Below, one piece after another: positions 37,401 through 49,000 of a stretch of 64,000 nt of DNA. The DNA is taken from the NCBI GenBank assembly GCA_950022295.1, contig OX465600.1:288407782-288471781 (forward strand), given 5' to 3'. Both the position numbers and the translations under genes were made by a program. Each line of letters opens with the position of its first letter. Position 1 is the first letter of the stretch. The DNA comes from Bromus sterilis. Taxonomy: Eukaryota; Streptophyta; Magnoliopsida; Poales; Poaceae. The notes below the pieces were generated by a model. That model saw nothing but the letters and a program-made list of their open reading frames with translations, was not told the DNA's origin and made no database searches.

Positions 37401-38234
37401 GAGCATGAGTTGTGTAGTTCTGATGTAAGTCTTGCTGAGTACGACTTTGTACTCACGTTTGCTTATTCTATGTTTTAGATGAGAACCCGGACCCCGATGG
37501 AGTCACCGACCTGAAGCTCTACGTTGACCTTGGTAGTATAGTTCCAGACAGCAGTCTAGTCCCTCGTGGAAGGGCATGTATGTTTACAAGGCTTCTCTAA
37601 GCCATTTGTTAAACTTGTCTGTACTCAGACCTAATTTGCTTCAGTTGTATGATGTAATGACGATCACAGACATGTGATCTTTGTATGCTCTATGTGTAAG
37701 TCAATAAAGATACACTTTGTAGAGTTATGTGATGATACATGCTGTTCATACTAGGCATGTGTGCTGCGTGTATGTTTATAACATGCATGTTTTAGTATGG
37801 GTTTTCGAGACCTTAGTTGTGATCTGGCTGGCGGTCTTTTATACACAAAGTGGCCCTTAGATGTGCGCAGCTTGGGGCATCGCGATGAGATTGCTCATGA
37901 CTCTGTCACGTGCACACTTTGTTGTATGATCGAGCCCGCCCTAGACCCCGACTAAGTGATCGGGCTGGAGTAAGTCTATGTAAGAGTCTGGATTCCATCG
38001 ATAACATGGTTGAGGCGACTTGTCTATGATTATGGGATTCACCACCCATAAGCATTTAGACTTGTGAGCGGACGATGAGGACCCATCTCAGTTGATCATC
38101 CGGCCTGGATGGGATGCCCCTCACGTTCGATGCTTACCGAGAATGTTCTGTGCTTGGCCCTGTCTGCTTAGACAAGTGGGTACGGTTCTCGTCTCTCCAT
38201 GTGATTGTATCGTGACTGGAATTACATACGCCTA
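34427..38234 (+). repeat. 3' LTR of element E
   Basis: It matches the 5' LTR closely. It carries about 30 extra bases near 34986-35020 and about 24 near 35277-35300, and lacks about 10 near 37887. It stops at ACATACGCCTA, about 15 bases before the 5' LTR's CCCGGCA end, where LTR F sequence resumes. Confidence 0.87.
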
Positions 38235-38739
38235 GACTCTTCCTCCTTAATCTGGAATTATGCAGTTCAGTCCACTATATAGCATCCCCTTTCCATTTGA
38301 TACAAATGCATAAATACTTAGAATGCCTGGACGTAAGTCTTGCGAGTATGCTAGATACTCGACCCCCCTTGCTTTTCTATCTTTGTTTTTCTATACACGG
38401 TTGCTACATTCAGACGCTGGAGTTCCGGAGCTGGAGATTCCAAGAGGTGCTTGCTACGTCGTCGAGACCCCCCGATGACCAGGAGTGGTTCGGAGGCTCC
38501 CAGGAAGAAGGCATGCGCCTTTTCGATCGATGTTGTTATTTGTGCTAGTCTTCTTAAGGCAAACATGTTTATTTGTGTCTGTACTCAGATACTTTTGCTT
38601 CCGCTAATTGTTGTGTATCCCGAGTTGTTGTATTCGAGCCCTCGTGACCCCTAGATTATAATATAAAGCTTGTATTATTTTATTTATAAAGTTGTGCTAT
38701 GATATCCTTATCGTGCGTCCCCGTCTTGAATCGGGGGCG
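38235..38739 (+). repeat. LTR F, right remnant
   Basis: It is colinear with the last 570 bases of solo LTR D (about 50090-50610): CAGTCCACTAT, ATACAAATGCATAA, TTTTCGATCG, TTCTTAAGGCA, CTGTACTCAGATAC, GTTGTATTCGAGCCCTCGTG. This makes it the 3' portion of a D-family LTR. It is cut on the left by element E and on the right by element C. No gene inside. Confidence 0.75.
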
Positions 38740-40194
38740 TGATACGTCCCAAACGTATCTATAATTTATGCATAATCCATGCATGTTTTTTGTGATATTG
38801 CTATGATATTGATACACTTTCATACACTTTTGATCATATTTGGACTAACCTATTAACTCAGTGCACCACTGTGTCAGTTTCTGTTTTCTGCTGTTTTTGT
38901 ATTTCAGGTTTTCCCATTACTTAAAGTGCCAGAAAAATTCCGGAAAAATATATAAAAAATCAGCGTTCCAGAAGCTTCCTTACGCCCGAAGGAGAGCCAG
39001 AGGGGCCCCACCAGTCATCGAGGCGGCCTGTGGGCGCGGCCTAGGGGTAGGCCGCGCCGGATACTCGCCTGGACCCCTGGGCACCGCCTCGGACTCCCCC
39101 TTGGCCCTTATATTTACTCGCGTCATAAAAACCCTTATTCTAGAACCCTTTTCTCCAGAAGCAATTCCGATCTCCGCCGCCATCGCCACCAAGTTTCGGG
39201 GGACCAGAATTCCTGTGCCGGCACCCTGTCGGGACGGGGAAGTTCCCCCGGATTCGTCTCCATCGACGTTGCTTCCTCCTTCCATGATGCGGGAGTAGTT
39301 CCTCCTCAGGGCTGAGGTTTCTACCAGTAGCTATGTGGTCTTCTCTCTCTCCCATGATGTGATCTTGATTGTGATCATAGGCTATGTTAATCTAGGATGA
39401 TCCCATGATGTTTCCCCTTCTTCTATGTATTGGATTGATGTACTCACTTGATCTTATCTAGTATAATCCCCGAGACCATGGTGACAACGGTCTATTGTAC
39501 ATGGGTTAGAAGAATATTTTTATGAGTGATTTCCTCTTTTGTGTGTGGATTGAAGATTGAGAGTCTCTTGGTGCTTGTCTTTGACTATCCTTTAGATATG
39601 TTGTGGTGATTGTGGTACTCTCTTTGGATGGCCGCGGTGACATTGGGAAATCCATAGATGAGAACTACAAACTCTGAGGTGTGCTTTTGTATCCCTACAC
39701 AATTCTCGTCCTCTCTTGATCACAAAGGAATGACCTCCGAGTACGTATCCATTGCATGTTTTATGAGAAATATCATGTGATTAGACTATGTTAATGTTGT
39801 TGGGAGTTGCCACTAGTGAAAGTATGAAGCCTAGGCCTTGTTTCCACCATTGCAATACCGTTTGTGCTCACTTTTGTCGCTTGCTACCTTGCTGTTTTTA
39901 TTTATTCAGATTTATATTACCTTGCTTTGCCACCCCTATCACCCATATTTTACCATCTCTTCGCTGAACTAGTGCACCTATACAATTTGCCATTGTATTA
40001 GGTGTGTTGGGGACACAAGAGACTTCTTGTATCCTAATTGAAGGGTTGCTTGAGAGAGACCATTTTCAACCTCTACTTCCTTGAGTTCGATAAACCTTAG
40101 GTAATCCACTTGAGGGAAATTGTTGTTGTTCTTCAAACCTCTGCGCTTGGAGGCCCAAGATAGTCTACAAGAATATTAGCGTGCGTAGACATCA
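38740..40194 (+). repeat. 5' LTR of element C
   Basis: It is 1455 bp, TGATACGTCCC to GTAGACATCA. A GC block with GGGCGCGGCCTAGG lies at 39030-39055. The 3' half (CTGAGGTTTCTACCAGTAG onward) is shared with the solo LTR at 40531-42103 and not with element A-type LTRs. Confidence 0.88.
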
Positions 40195-40203
40195 AGCTAT
40201 TTC

Positions 40204-40221
40204 TGGCGCCGTTGCCTGGGA
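40204..40221 (+). other. Primer binding site of element C (tRNA-Asp type)
   Basis: TGGCGCCGTTGCCTGGGA, nine bases after the LTR. It matches plant tRNA-Asp 3' ends except for one base (CTGG for CGGG). Confidence 0.85.
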
Positions 40222-40301
40222 AGTAAGTGTTTGAAGGTATATATTTAGATCTTGCAATTAAATCTTTTCGTTTCTTGTTTTTAGTTTCACTAGTTAGGCT
40301 C

Positions 40302-40530
40302 ATGGAAAACCGCACTCTTAGTTCGTTGCTTGGGGAAGGCCGCTTTACCACACCCGTTGTAGAGAAGTCTCCTCCACCTACTGAATGTATCCCGTTCCAA
40401 ATACCACTTGGGATAATTGAAATAATTAGAATGATTGTTATGATGGAACAGTCAATCCTAGTATTCATTTGTTGAAACTTACAGAACTTTGTGAGTTATT
40501 TAAGATTTCAGGCTTGACAAGAGATGCATT
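40302..40530 (+). pseudogene. gag: gag N-terminus of element C, frameshifted
   Basis: ATG at 40302 opens MENRTLSSLLGEGRFTTP. A frameshift near 40455 moves the continuation (LKLTELCELFKISGLTRDA) to another frame. It is then cut by the solo LTR at 40531. The rest of gag resumes at 42104 at exactly the codon expected. Confidence 0.7.
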
Positions 40531-42103
40531 TGATGTCTACACACGCTTCTATTCTTGTAGACTATGTTGGGCCTCCAAGCGCAGAGGTTTGTTGGATAGC
40601 AGCAATTTCCCTCAAGTGGATGACCTAAGGTTTATCGAACTCAGAGAAGTAGAGGTTGAAGATGGTCTCTCTCGAGCAACCCTGCAATTAAGATACAAGA
40701 AGTCTCTTGTGTCCCCAACACACCTAATACAACTAGGAGTTGTATAGGTGCACTAGTTCGGCGAAGAGATGGTAAAATACGAGTGATAGGGTGACAAAGC
40801 AAGGTAATATAAATCTGAAATAAAAAGTGCAGCAAGCAAACATGTAGTAAACGTGAGTGTAAACGGTGTAACAATAGTGGAAACAAGGCCTAGGCTTCAT
40901 ACTTTCACTAGTGGCAACTCCCAACAACATTAACATAGTCTAATCATATGATATTTCCACTAAAACATGCAATGGAGACGTACTCGGAGGTCATTCCTTT
41001 GTGGTCAATAGAGGACGAGAATTGTGTAGGCTAAAAAAGCACACCTCAGAGTTTGTAGTTCCCATCTATGGATTTCCCAATGTCACCGCGGCCATCCAAA
41101 GAGAGTACCACAATCACCACAACATATCTAAAGGATAGTCAAAGACAAGCACCAAGAGACTCTCAATCTTCAATCCACACACAAAAGAGGAAATCACTCA
41201 TGAAAATATTCTTCTAACCCATGTCCAATAGGCCGCTGTCACCATGGTCTCGGGGATTATACTAGATAAGATCAAGTGAGTACATCAAATCCAATACATA
41301 GAACAAGGGGAAACATCATGGGATCACCCTAGATTAACATAGCCAATGATCACAACAAAGATCACATCATGGGAGAGAGAGAAGACCACATATCTACTGG
41401 TAGAAACCTCAGCCCCGAGGAGGAACTACTCACACATGGACATGGTGAGAGAAAGAGAGAGCTGTTGATGGAGAGGTGCAGCCCGAAGGAGATGAAGGAG
41501 ATGGCGGCGGCGGCGCCCATGGCCACGACGGTGGCTACGGCCCTTGGGGGCAGCGATCCTTGGCCCCTTCTTCTTCCTTGGAGATGGTGCTGCTGTCGAG
41601 ATTGATCTCGGCTGCCAAGGGGGAGGAAATTTCGTGGTGTCCTTTGACCTAGGTTTCCTCTCTTATAGACTCTCGGATTCCCGTCATTCAGATTACGTCT
41701 TCAGTATTTCGGGGCCAGAGGGATGATCCGAACTCCGATTGGGCCGAATTTTATGTCTAGATCCATTGGAAAAACATTCTCTACAACTTTGTAGTTTTAA
41801 GTTTTTCCGTTTGAGGCCGTCTTCTAGCGTTTCCGAGGCGATCTTTAAAACCTGTCTGGTGGGGACAGATTTCGGGAAAGTTAGAGTCCAACTCTTACAA
41901 GGCATCTTAATGTGATCTTTCCATTATCCAAGTAATTATACACATAAAGTAGAAAAACAAGAACTTGTGAAATCTTGCAACCATTAATAGGTTAGTTCTA
42001 AAATATGTTATAAAAAGATATGAAAGTGTATCAAAAGCATAGCAATATCACACAAAACATACATGGAGCAAGCAGAAATTAAAGATACGTTTCGGACGTA
42101 TCA
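40531..42103 (-). repeat. Solo LTR inside gag of element C, mosaic of element C family
   Basis: It is 1573 bp, minus orientation, from TGATACGTCC (42103) to GACATCA (40531). Flanks are GCATT (40526-40530) and GCAGT (42104-42108), a 4/5 target duplication; GCAGT restores the gag sequence. The 3' half matches element C's LTR closely. The middle of the 5' half (about 41420-42000) is unrelated and lacks the usual GC-rich block. Confidence 0.88.
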
Positions 42104-42714
42104 GCAGTCATGAGGAAATTATTTGCCTTGTCCCTGAAAGGAAATCATTGGAATGGTATAGGCTACTATATGATTCTCACCTACTGGATTGGGAAGAGAT
42201 CCAGTCTCTCTTTTACTCCAAGTTTTATCCTCTTCATGAAGTCCATGAGAATAGGAATTATGTTTATAATTTCTATCCTCATGACGGAGAAAGCATAGCT
42301 CAAGCTTGGGGGAGACTGAAAACTTCAATGCTAAAATTTCCTAACCATGGGCTCCCCAAAGATATCATTATTACTAATTTTTATACAAGGCTCTCTCGAC
42401 AGGATAAAGACTTGCTCGATGCTTCCTCTATGGGTTCTTTCACAAACAAAAAGATTGATGTTAAATGGGAACTCCTTGAAAGAATTCAACGCAACACTGA
42501 AGATTGGGAGATCGACAAAGGTAAAGAGCCAGGTATAATTTATGAGTATGATTGCATTAAGTCCTTTGTTGAAACTGCAAGTTTTAATAAGTTTAGTGCT
42601 AAGTTTGGGCTTGATTCTCAACTCCTTGTTGATTTCCTCAAATCTTTTGCTTCACATCTTAATATGCCTAAGGAGGATTGGATCAAGCATCATGAACCTT
42701 TTAAAGAGATTTGA
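42104..42714 (+). pseudogene. gag: gag core of element C
   Basis: It encodes the gag domain: EWYRLLYDSHLLDWEEIQ, FYSKFYPLHEVHENRN, ESIAQAWGRLK, NFYTRLSRQDKDLLDASS. A frameshift near 42135 separates the first 10 or so codons. The frame stops at 42714. The role would be particle assembly and RNA packaging. Confidence 0.8.
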
Positions 42715-43344
42715 AAATAAAATAAATTTGTTCATGATGATTGCAACATGCATGATCCAATTCCTGAAAATGAAGTTTTATATAAGCATGTTAATTTTTG
42801 TGGAGTGGATAGACCTTGTGAAACGCCTATGATTGAAGAAGAGAAGTATTGTAAGCAACATAATCATGAAAGAACAATCACTTGGGTCAAAGATTTAAAT
42901 GAAATTGCTAGAGAATTGTGTGAACTTTATCCTTTTACTTGTGAACTTTGTGGTATAGAGCGTCACTTTAATTTTCAATGCATGAACTTTCAAAACATAA
43001 CTGTTAACCATTTGTGTGATAACATGATCGCCCCTGATCATTATGATGAACTTATGTTATTTTTGATGTGTGAAGAGTTATCACAAAAGACTTCCTGGCT
43101 AGATGTTAATGCCTTAGGAATAAACAACACTTTGCAAAATTTCCATCTCTATTGTGTTGTTAATTGCCATGAAAATGATTACATAAGTAAGATTAGAAAG
43201 GAGGGAACTATACCAAAGTATAAAAATATCTCTTATATTTCTACTGATAAAAAGGAGAGTTTCTCTCAAGTTTCCCTATTGTTTCTAATAATAAACCAGG
43301 ATATATGGAGAAACTTCATCTCCAACCACTCCCTTCTAAGGTGA
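42715..43344 (+). pseudogene. gag: gag C-terminal region of element C with zinc knuckle
   Basis: The open frame from 42748 encodes DPIPENEVLYKHVNFCGV and a CX2CX4HX4C knuckle, CELCGIERHFNFQC, at about codon 67, consistent with nucleic-acid binding by gag. The later part (EELSQKTSWLDVNALG) is conserved-looking but unassigned. It is out of frame with the gag core by an indel near 42715, and a second frameshift near 43300 leads into the next ORF. Confidence 0.7.
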
Positions 43345-44330
43345 AGAAGAAGAAAAAGAAGAGGAGGAGGAAGAGGAGCAAGAAGGAAGAAGAATGGGTA
43401 TCAACCTGGCCTGAGCATATTCCTCGCATCAATTTTTATCCTAACGGATATAAATTTATGGAGGATGGTGAGCTTGATTGCATTCATTATTATCCTGATG
43501 TTAAGTCCATAGGAACTATTGAAGATGATTTTTATTATGATATGCATGTTACTTATGGTGATTGGGAAGATAATGATAATTCCACTTATGATCTTGAAAA
43601 TCTTTTTGGTGCCAACTCTGAAAATGATTATATAGAAAGCTCTAAGCTTGGGGATGATAGGATTGCAAGTCCTTTACCCATTAGTGATGTGGTAATTGAT
43701 AATTCTTTTGCTAGTAAGAATAAAGACAACATGTTTACAAATATAGTTGCTAGCAATGATAATGCTCTTCTCTACTATGATGATGTTATACCTCCTATCT
43801 ATATTGATTGTAAAGGTACCTATGACATAAGGAGAAATTATCCTTATGAAACTTGTCATAATCATGGAGGGGATTACTCCCTTGCTGAACACCATCTTCC
43901 TAATACACAATTAATCTATAGTGTTCAAGTTGTTTATGATAATCCTACTCCCACTATTACCAATGAGAAATATTATGCTTATGTGGAGAGTAAGAGTACC
44001 TTTTTGCATGTGGATCATGGTAACAATGCTTTATGTGATGCTTATATTGTTGAGTTTATTCATGATCCCACTGGAAATTATTATGAGAAGGGAACACATG
44101 CTTATAGATATTTCAATAATATCAAGTTCCCTCTCCTTATGTTGAAGGTTTTGAAGCTGCACTTATTTTTCCTTCCTATGTGTATTGCTTTGTGCTTCAA
44201 TGAATTATTCTATTGCAATATTCCTATGCATAGGAAGCATGTTAGGCTTAAATGTGTTTCGTATTTGCTTCTTGATGCTCTTTTTTGTTCTTCAACTCTT
44301 ATTCCTGTGAGAGCATCATTGAAGTCTTAA
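43305..44330 (+). CDS. Unknown ORF occupying the pol position of element C
   Basis: A 341-codon frame in the place where pol would be, with no protease, RT, RNase H or integrase motif. It begins with a strongly basic Lys/Arg tract (codons 12-30) that could bind nucleic acid or act as a nuclear signal. It then becomes acidic and Tyr/Asp/Asn-rich (codons 60-250), and ends in a hydrophobic, Cys-containing stretch (codons 280-335) that may contain one or two membrane-like segments. It probably continued the 42748 frame before an indel. Function unknown; it may be an accessory protein of a non-autonomous family. Confidence 0.5.
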   Translation: MEKLHLQPLPSKVKKKKKKRRRKRSKKEEEWVSTWPEHIPRINFYPNGYKFMEDGELDCIHYYPDVKSIGTIEDDFYYDMHVTYGDWEDNDNSTYDLENLFGANSENDYIESSKLGDDRIASPLPISDVVIDNSFASKNKDNMFTNIVASNDNALLYYDDVIPPIYIDCKGTYDIRRNYPYETCHNHGGDYSLAEHHLPNTQLIYSVQVVYDNPTPTITNEKYYAYVESKSTFLHVDHGNNALCDAYIVEFIHDPTGNYYEKGTHAYRYFNNIKFPLLMLKVLKLHLFFLPMCIALCFNELFYCNIPMHRKHVRLKCVSYLLLDALFCSSTLIPVRASLKS

Positions 44331-46070
44331 GCCTATCTTTATGGCTATAAAGAAAGAGCTCTAGGGAGACAACCCTTGTTATCTTTCCTTTCAGTTTGTT
44401 CTTTTAGTTTTTAGTGGTCTTGATGTTTGTTACTACTGTAGAAACATCATTGTATCTTTATTTTTCAGCTTTGTGCCAAGTTTAGCCTCTGATTGCAAGA
44501 AAGTTCAAAAGTTGTGACATATTGTCCAGAAAACAGATTCTGTCCTTGGACAGAAAAATTCGAATAAAATCACCAGATCATCTTTTTGACCTGAATTTTT
44601 TTGACAGCGTGCTCTATGCAATTTTCTTTCAAGCGTCTGTTCTGAGTTTTTTTATTTGAGTTGCAGAAGTGCCCGAAAAAATTATTTACTACCTGCTGGT
44701 CTGTTTTTCACAGATTCTGCCATGTTTTGCCTTTTCTTCATTTTGCAAACCTTAAGCTTGCTTTTTCTTTGCAAAAACTTTTTGTAAATCTTGAGAAACA
44801 GTATCCCTTCAATAATATCTTTGTTTCCAGTAGAGAAAAATTATTTTATTGTGGGTACTAACCTCTCTAATCAGATTATGATGAGTTATGTATGAAGGGA
44901 GTTTTCAAGTCTGCGAGGGAAGATGATAAAAGAAGATTCAGGAGTTTGAAACGCTCAAGATTGGGGATGCCCCCATGCACCTCCAAGAAATATCCAAGGA
45001 GACTCAAGCATCTAAGCTTGGGGATGCCCCCGTGCATCCCCTTCTCCATCAACAATTATCAGTTCGTCCTTCGTTCCACTATATTTTTATTACTTCATGC
45101 ATTATGTGCTATGCTTGGAGCGTCTTGCTCTTTTCTTTTTAGTTTATTTAGTTTTGCTTGCTGATCTTAACAAGTTGGATCCTAGCCTTCATTGTTTGGG
45201 AGAGAAACACGCTCCACGCCACTGTAGAACACAACATAGGCTTGCATGCTTATCTTCTTGTGTGTGTTCTTTATCTTTTCTTAGCTGCTGTCATGCTTAG
45301 CTCTTAGTTTTCATGCTTATCTTTTTAAGAGCTTTTATTTAGGTTGTTGCTTCTGGAACTCTCTTGAGTTTTCATGCTTATCTTTTTAAGAGAGTTGGCT
45401 TCTATGGCACTGGTTGATATGTCTATGATAAAAATGCTATGTGCATAATGTTGCTTAGTAGTTCATGTTTTCTTATGGTTAGTCTCAAATAGCTGGGGGT
45501 TCTTAATGTGTTATTGAAATACCAACATGATTTGTTTGCCTATGATGTGGTATGGTTTAGTGATATCTTCCTCCAAGAATTTATTTTGATTGACTTGGCA
45601 TATGCTCATGCATATTTGAGACTGTAAAGAAAGTCTATCAAACCTTGATGTTCTTTAATTTCTGAGTAGTAATATAACTTCCATGCCCGATTCAATGTTG
45701 ATTTGTCGCTCTGCGTGATTATGGCCGTCATTGCTCTCTTAGTTGGTCGCTCCCAGTCTTTTGCTAGCCTTCACCTGTACTAAGAGGACTGACTGCTTGT
45801 TCATCCAAAATCCTCAAAACCAGTTATGCCATATGAGTCCACCATACCTTCCTATATATGGTATTTACTTGCCATTCCTAACGAAGACTTTCATGTGCCA
45901 TCTCAAAATTATTCAAAAGAACTTCTCTTTTGTGCCTCTGTTTTAGCTCATAAGGAAGTAGTAGGTAATTCATGATCTTCTTTTGTTGGACAAGTTTTAC
46001 CCCGGGATTGCATGTCTAATCTGCAAACCCCTAATACGAGGAGGGATTGGCATGAGTGCGCCCAGCTCAC
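44331..46070 (+). other. Element C 3' spacer, left part
   Basis: No gene is supported. It contains AAGCTTGGGGATGC with a perfect 8-bp stem-loop (arms 45020-45027 and 45034-45041) and an imperfect upstream copy near 44965, as in element A. The right end (GCGCCCAGCTCAC) is the target of solo LTR D and matches element B near 11820. Confidence 0.7.
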
Positions 46071-49000
46071 TGTAACACCCCAGAGCCAGTAACAGTAATC
46101 ACTACAGTGATCCCCTTGGTAATGATCATCAATGTTGTTAATCAAGCCATGGTCACCTTTGATCATAGCTCTGTCAATTCCAACCCTGATAAAATTTTCA
46201 AAATGGGTGGATTATAAATCTTGCTCCAAGAATTTTGGGAGATTATTAGTCACCTTGCAAATAAATAGACCAAGTCATACCTAGCCTTTAGAAAAATCCC
46301 AAGTCAATGATAATTATGAAACTACTAGTGGGGGGTTATTAAATTGTCTCTAAGAAATTAAAATAAAAGTGGAACATAAAGTTAAACTAAAAATTGTTAA
46401 AACAATTTTATTAAATGCCTAATAATCTTTAGGCCATATTAAAATAATAGTGGGAAATTATTACTAGGTTTAAATATTGTAAACAAATCAAAACAATAAC
46501 AAAACAGTAGCGTTTGATCCCTTTTAAATAAAACAAAGTTGCAAATGAATTTAATTAATCCCCAAACTTTTTGTAGCACTGCTATACTATGTAGCACTAA
46601 TATAGGATCTAGTTACAACTTTGTATAAAATCAAATGTTGGCTAATTAAAATATAGAAAGAAAAGAAAAACAGAAAAGAAAAACAAATAAAAAGAAACCT
46701 ATTCTACGCCTAGGGCAAAGGCCCACCCCAGCCCATTTTCTTCTTCCCCCACCTCCTTCCCTGTTCCTCCGACCCACGCGCCATGGCCGCCCCGACCCTG
46801 CTGCACCACACCCGCTCGCCCCTGCATCGCTACAGTGTCGACGAGGTGGGGATAAGGAGGCCCCCTCGCCGCCCTTGGATCGAACCCTAGATCGAGGCCG
46901 CCCCACCATTTTCCCCATCGCCTCCCTCCCTCTCTGCCTTGCATGCCGCGTTCTCCGTCGCCGCTCCATCGCCGTAGACGCGGCCTGCGACTTCGCCGGC
47001 AAGTGGAAACATGTCCTAGAGCTCCCACGTCGACGACTACGCCAGTCCACTGCATCAATTCGGACGGGGGCACATCGGAGACTCGTCGTCGAAGCCATCC
47101 ACGCCGCCACTACCCGGTGCTCCTCGCCGTCGATTCCCGCTGTCCCGACCACCCCGAGCCGGGCCGAGCCCCCCTCTGCTGCTCGCTGTGAGCATCCTTC
47201 CCCCCCCCCCAATCCCCCTCCCCCACATGAAATCGCCGTCGTAGGCCCGCCCCCGTCGCCGTCGTGGCTCCGATAGCCGCCGCCTGTCGTCGTTCACCTC
47301 ACGCCCCCCGCACCCGCACTCTCCCTGCACTGGACGCGCTTTAGCCATCCCTAGCCGCGCCAAGTGCAGGCCCTATGCCTGCCTTCCCGGTCGCGCACCC
47401 GACTTCCGTGGTTGTGCCACCCCGTACACAGCGGCGGCGGCGATGCTGCCCTGCTGCTGCGGTGGCTCCAGCTTGCTGCTAGTGCAGCGGCTGCCTGGCC
47501 GCGCTCGGCTGAGGCCGGCCGCCCCGTGGCCACACACCCGCCGCGGCCCCTCCACCTCGGATGCCCGAACGGCCATCGCCGTGCTCCGGCCACTTCTTCC
47601 CGACGCGGCCTTGGCCACTGGAGCGTAACCCCCCCCCCCTCTGTATCTCCCTGACCGGTGGGCCCTCTCCATTTACATTAGTGCTAATCACTTTTAAGCT
47701 AATACCTCCTGTTTAATTTAATTGGGTTAGCTCCTTGATCAAATGACAATGGGCCCAGCCCTTTAAATAACCCCTATGTTAGATTGCTAAGTGAATGACA
47801 GCTAGGCCCCACTGGGTTAACAGATTAATTAAAATGGATTTGATAAACTGTGTCAATGACATATGGGACCCCCTGTCATTTGATTAATAAAAAATTGAAT
47901 TATTAAAATGAGTCACTAACATGTGGGTCCTGGCTCTATTTTAATTCAATAAAATGATTTATATAACATGTGACCGTTGGTCAGGTTGACCAGTCAAACT
48001 TACTGTTCTGGATAATGTTCCATTTAAATAATAAAAGAAATTCTAGAAATGATTTAAATTGATTAAATCTTAGAAAATTAATATCTTTTAAACCGTAAGT
48101 CAGATTCAAAAACTTTATACATGAAAATTGATCAGAAAAATATAACGAATACAAATACGCTATCCGTATACCAACCACACCCCTCTAATGTACCGAACAT
48201 CGAACCGTCCCCCTCTGGACCGTTTGTCCGATGATTTGTCCGGTACTGTTAAAGTATCCGGATGAATTTATTCTGAACACGAAATTTGTTCAGAATAGTT
48301 CAACTAACTCGGATACCCCACCCATACATTTGTTGGATGTCCACGACACCTCCGGCATGAACCCTTCCCCCTCCGGACACACTGTCCGGTAATCACCCGG
48401 AGCTGGCAGTTCATCCCCGGATGAATTTCCGCTCCGAGCAACGTGCATTGCACTGCGTTAGAACACCGTTAACTTTGCGTTTGCCATGTCTTGTATTTGA
48501 ATTGCTATTATTGTTGTGTATTTATTGTTTCTCTCCCCTCTATTATTGTCTGGTAGTCCCGACGACCGCTGCCGATGCCCTTGTGATCGACTACGTCGTC
48601 GACGACCGTGCACCCCTACCGTCGAGCTTCCAGGCAAGCAGAGCCATTCTCTTCCCTAGATATCGGCTATCTTTCCGTACATTTCTTGCACTAGGCATTG
48701 TTACTGTTGCTTCTACGATTACAATCCTATTCATCTGCATATCATGTTTTTTGTCGCCCCTTGATGTACCTTTCCTTTATCCTATGCTGCCTATTATTAC
48801 TTATGCATTATTCAGCAGTGAGCCCTGCGCATTGTTAGCTAGGATTAGTTAGCTGGTCATGACCACTCAGGGGAGTGAACACGGATACAATATATACAAC
48901 TGCACAGGTACGGTACAATGCAGACATCGCCTAAGGCCCCCTAGCTCGGCTCTGCTGAGCCACCTTCAAGTGTGAGCTATCAAGGAGTAATCCTTGTACT

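Larger units (their letters stand above)
25727..38234 (+). mobile_element. Element E: chromodomain Ty3/Gypsy retrotransposon (Tekay-like)
   Basis: Both LTRs (25727-29497 and 34427-38234), a primer site at 29502, gag-pol from 29969 to 34449 and a polypurine tract before 34427 are all present. Integrase ends in a chromodomain, marking a chromovirus; LTRs near 3.8 kb favour the Tekay group (inference). It is inserted in LTR F. The 3' LTR lacks its last 15 or so bases and no perfect target duplication can be read. Confidence 0.88.

Noticed and set aside
38221..38240. Possible target duplication of element E (CGCTT at 25722-25726 versus CGCCT at 38229-38233)
   Set aside because: CGCCT also follows the same sequence in the 5' LTR, so it belongs to the LTR and is not a flanking duplication.
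46646..47691. Several Arg/Gly/Ala-rich ORFs in solo LTR D
   Set aside because: Open on both strands at once with no motif; they lie in an LTR with high GC content.
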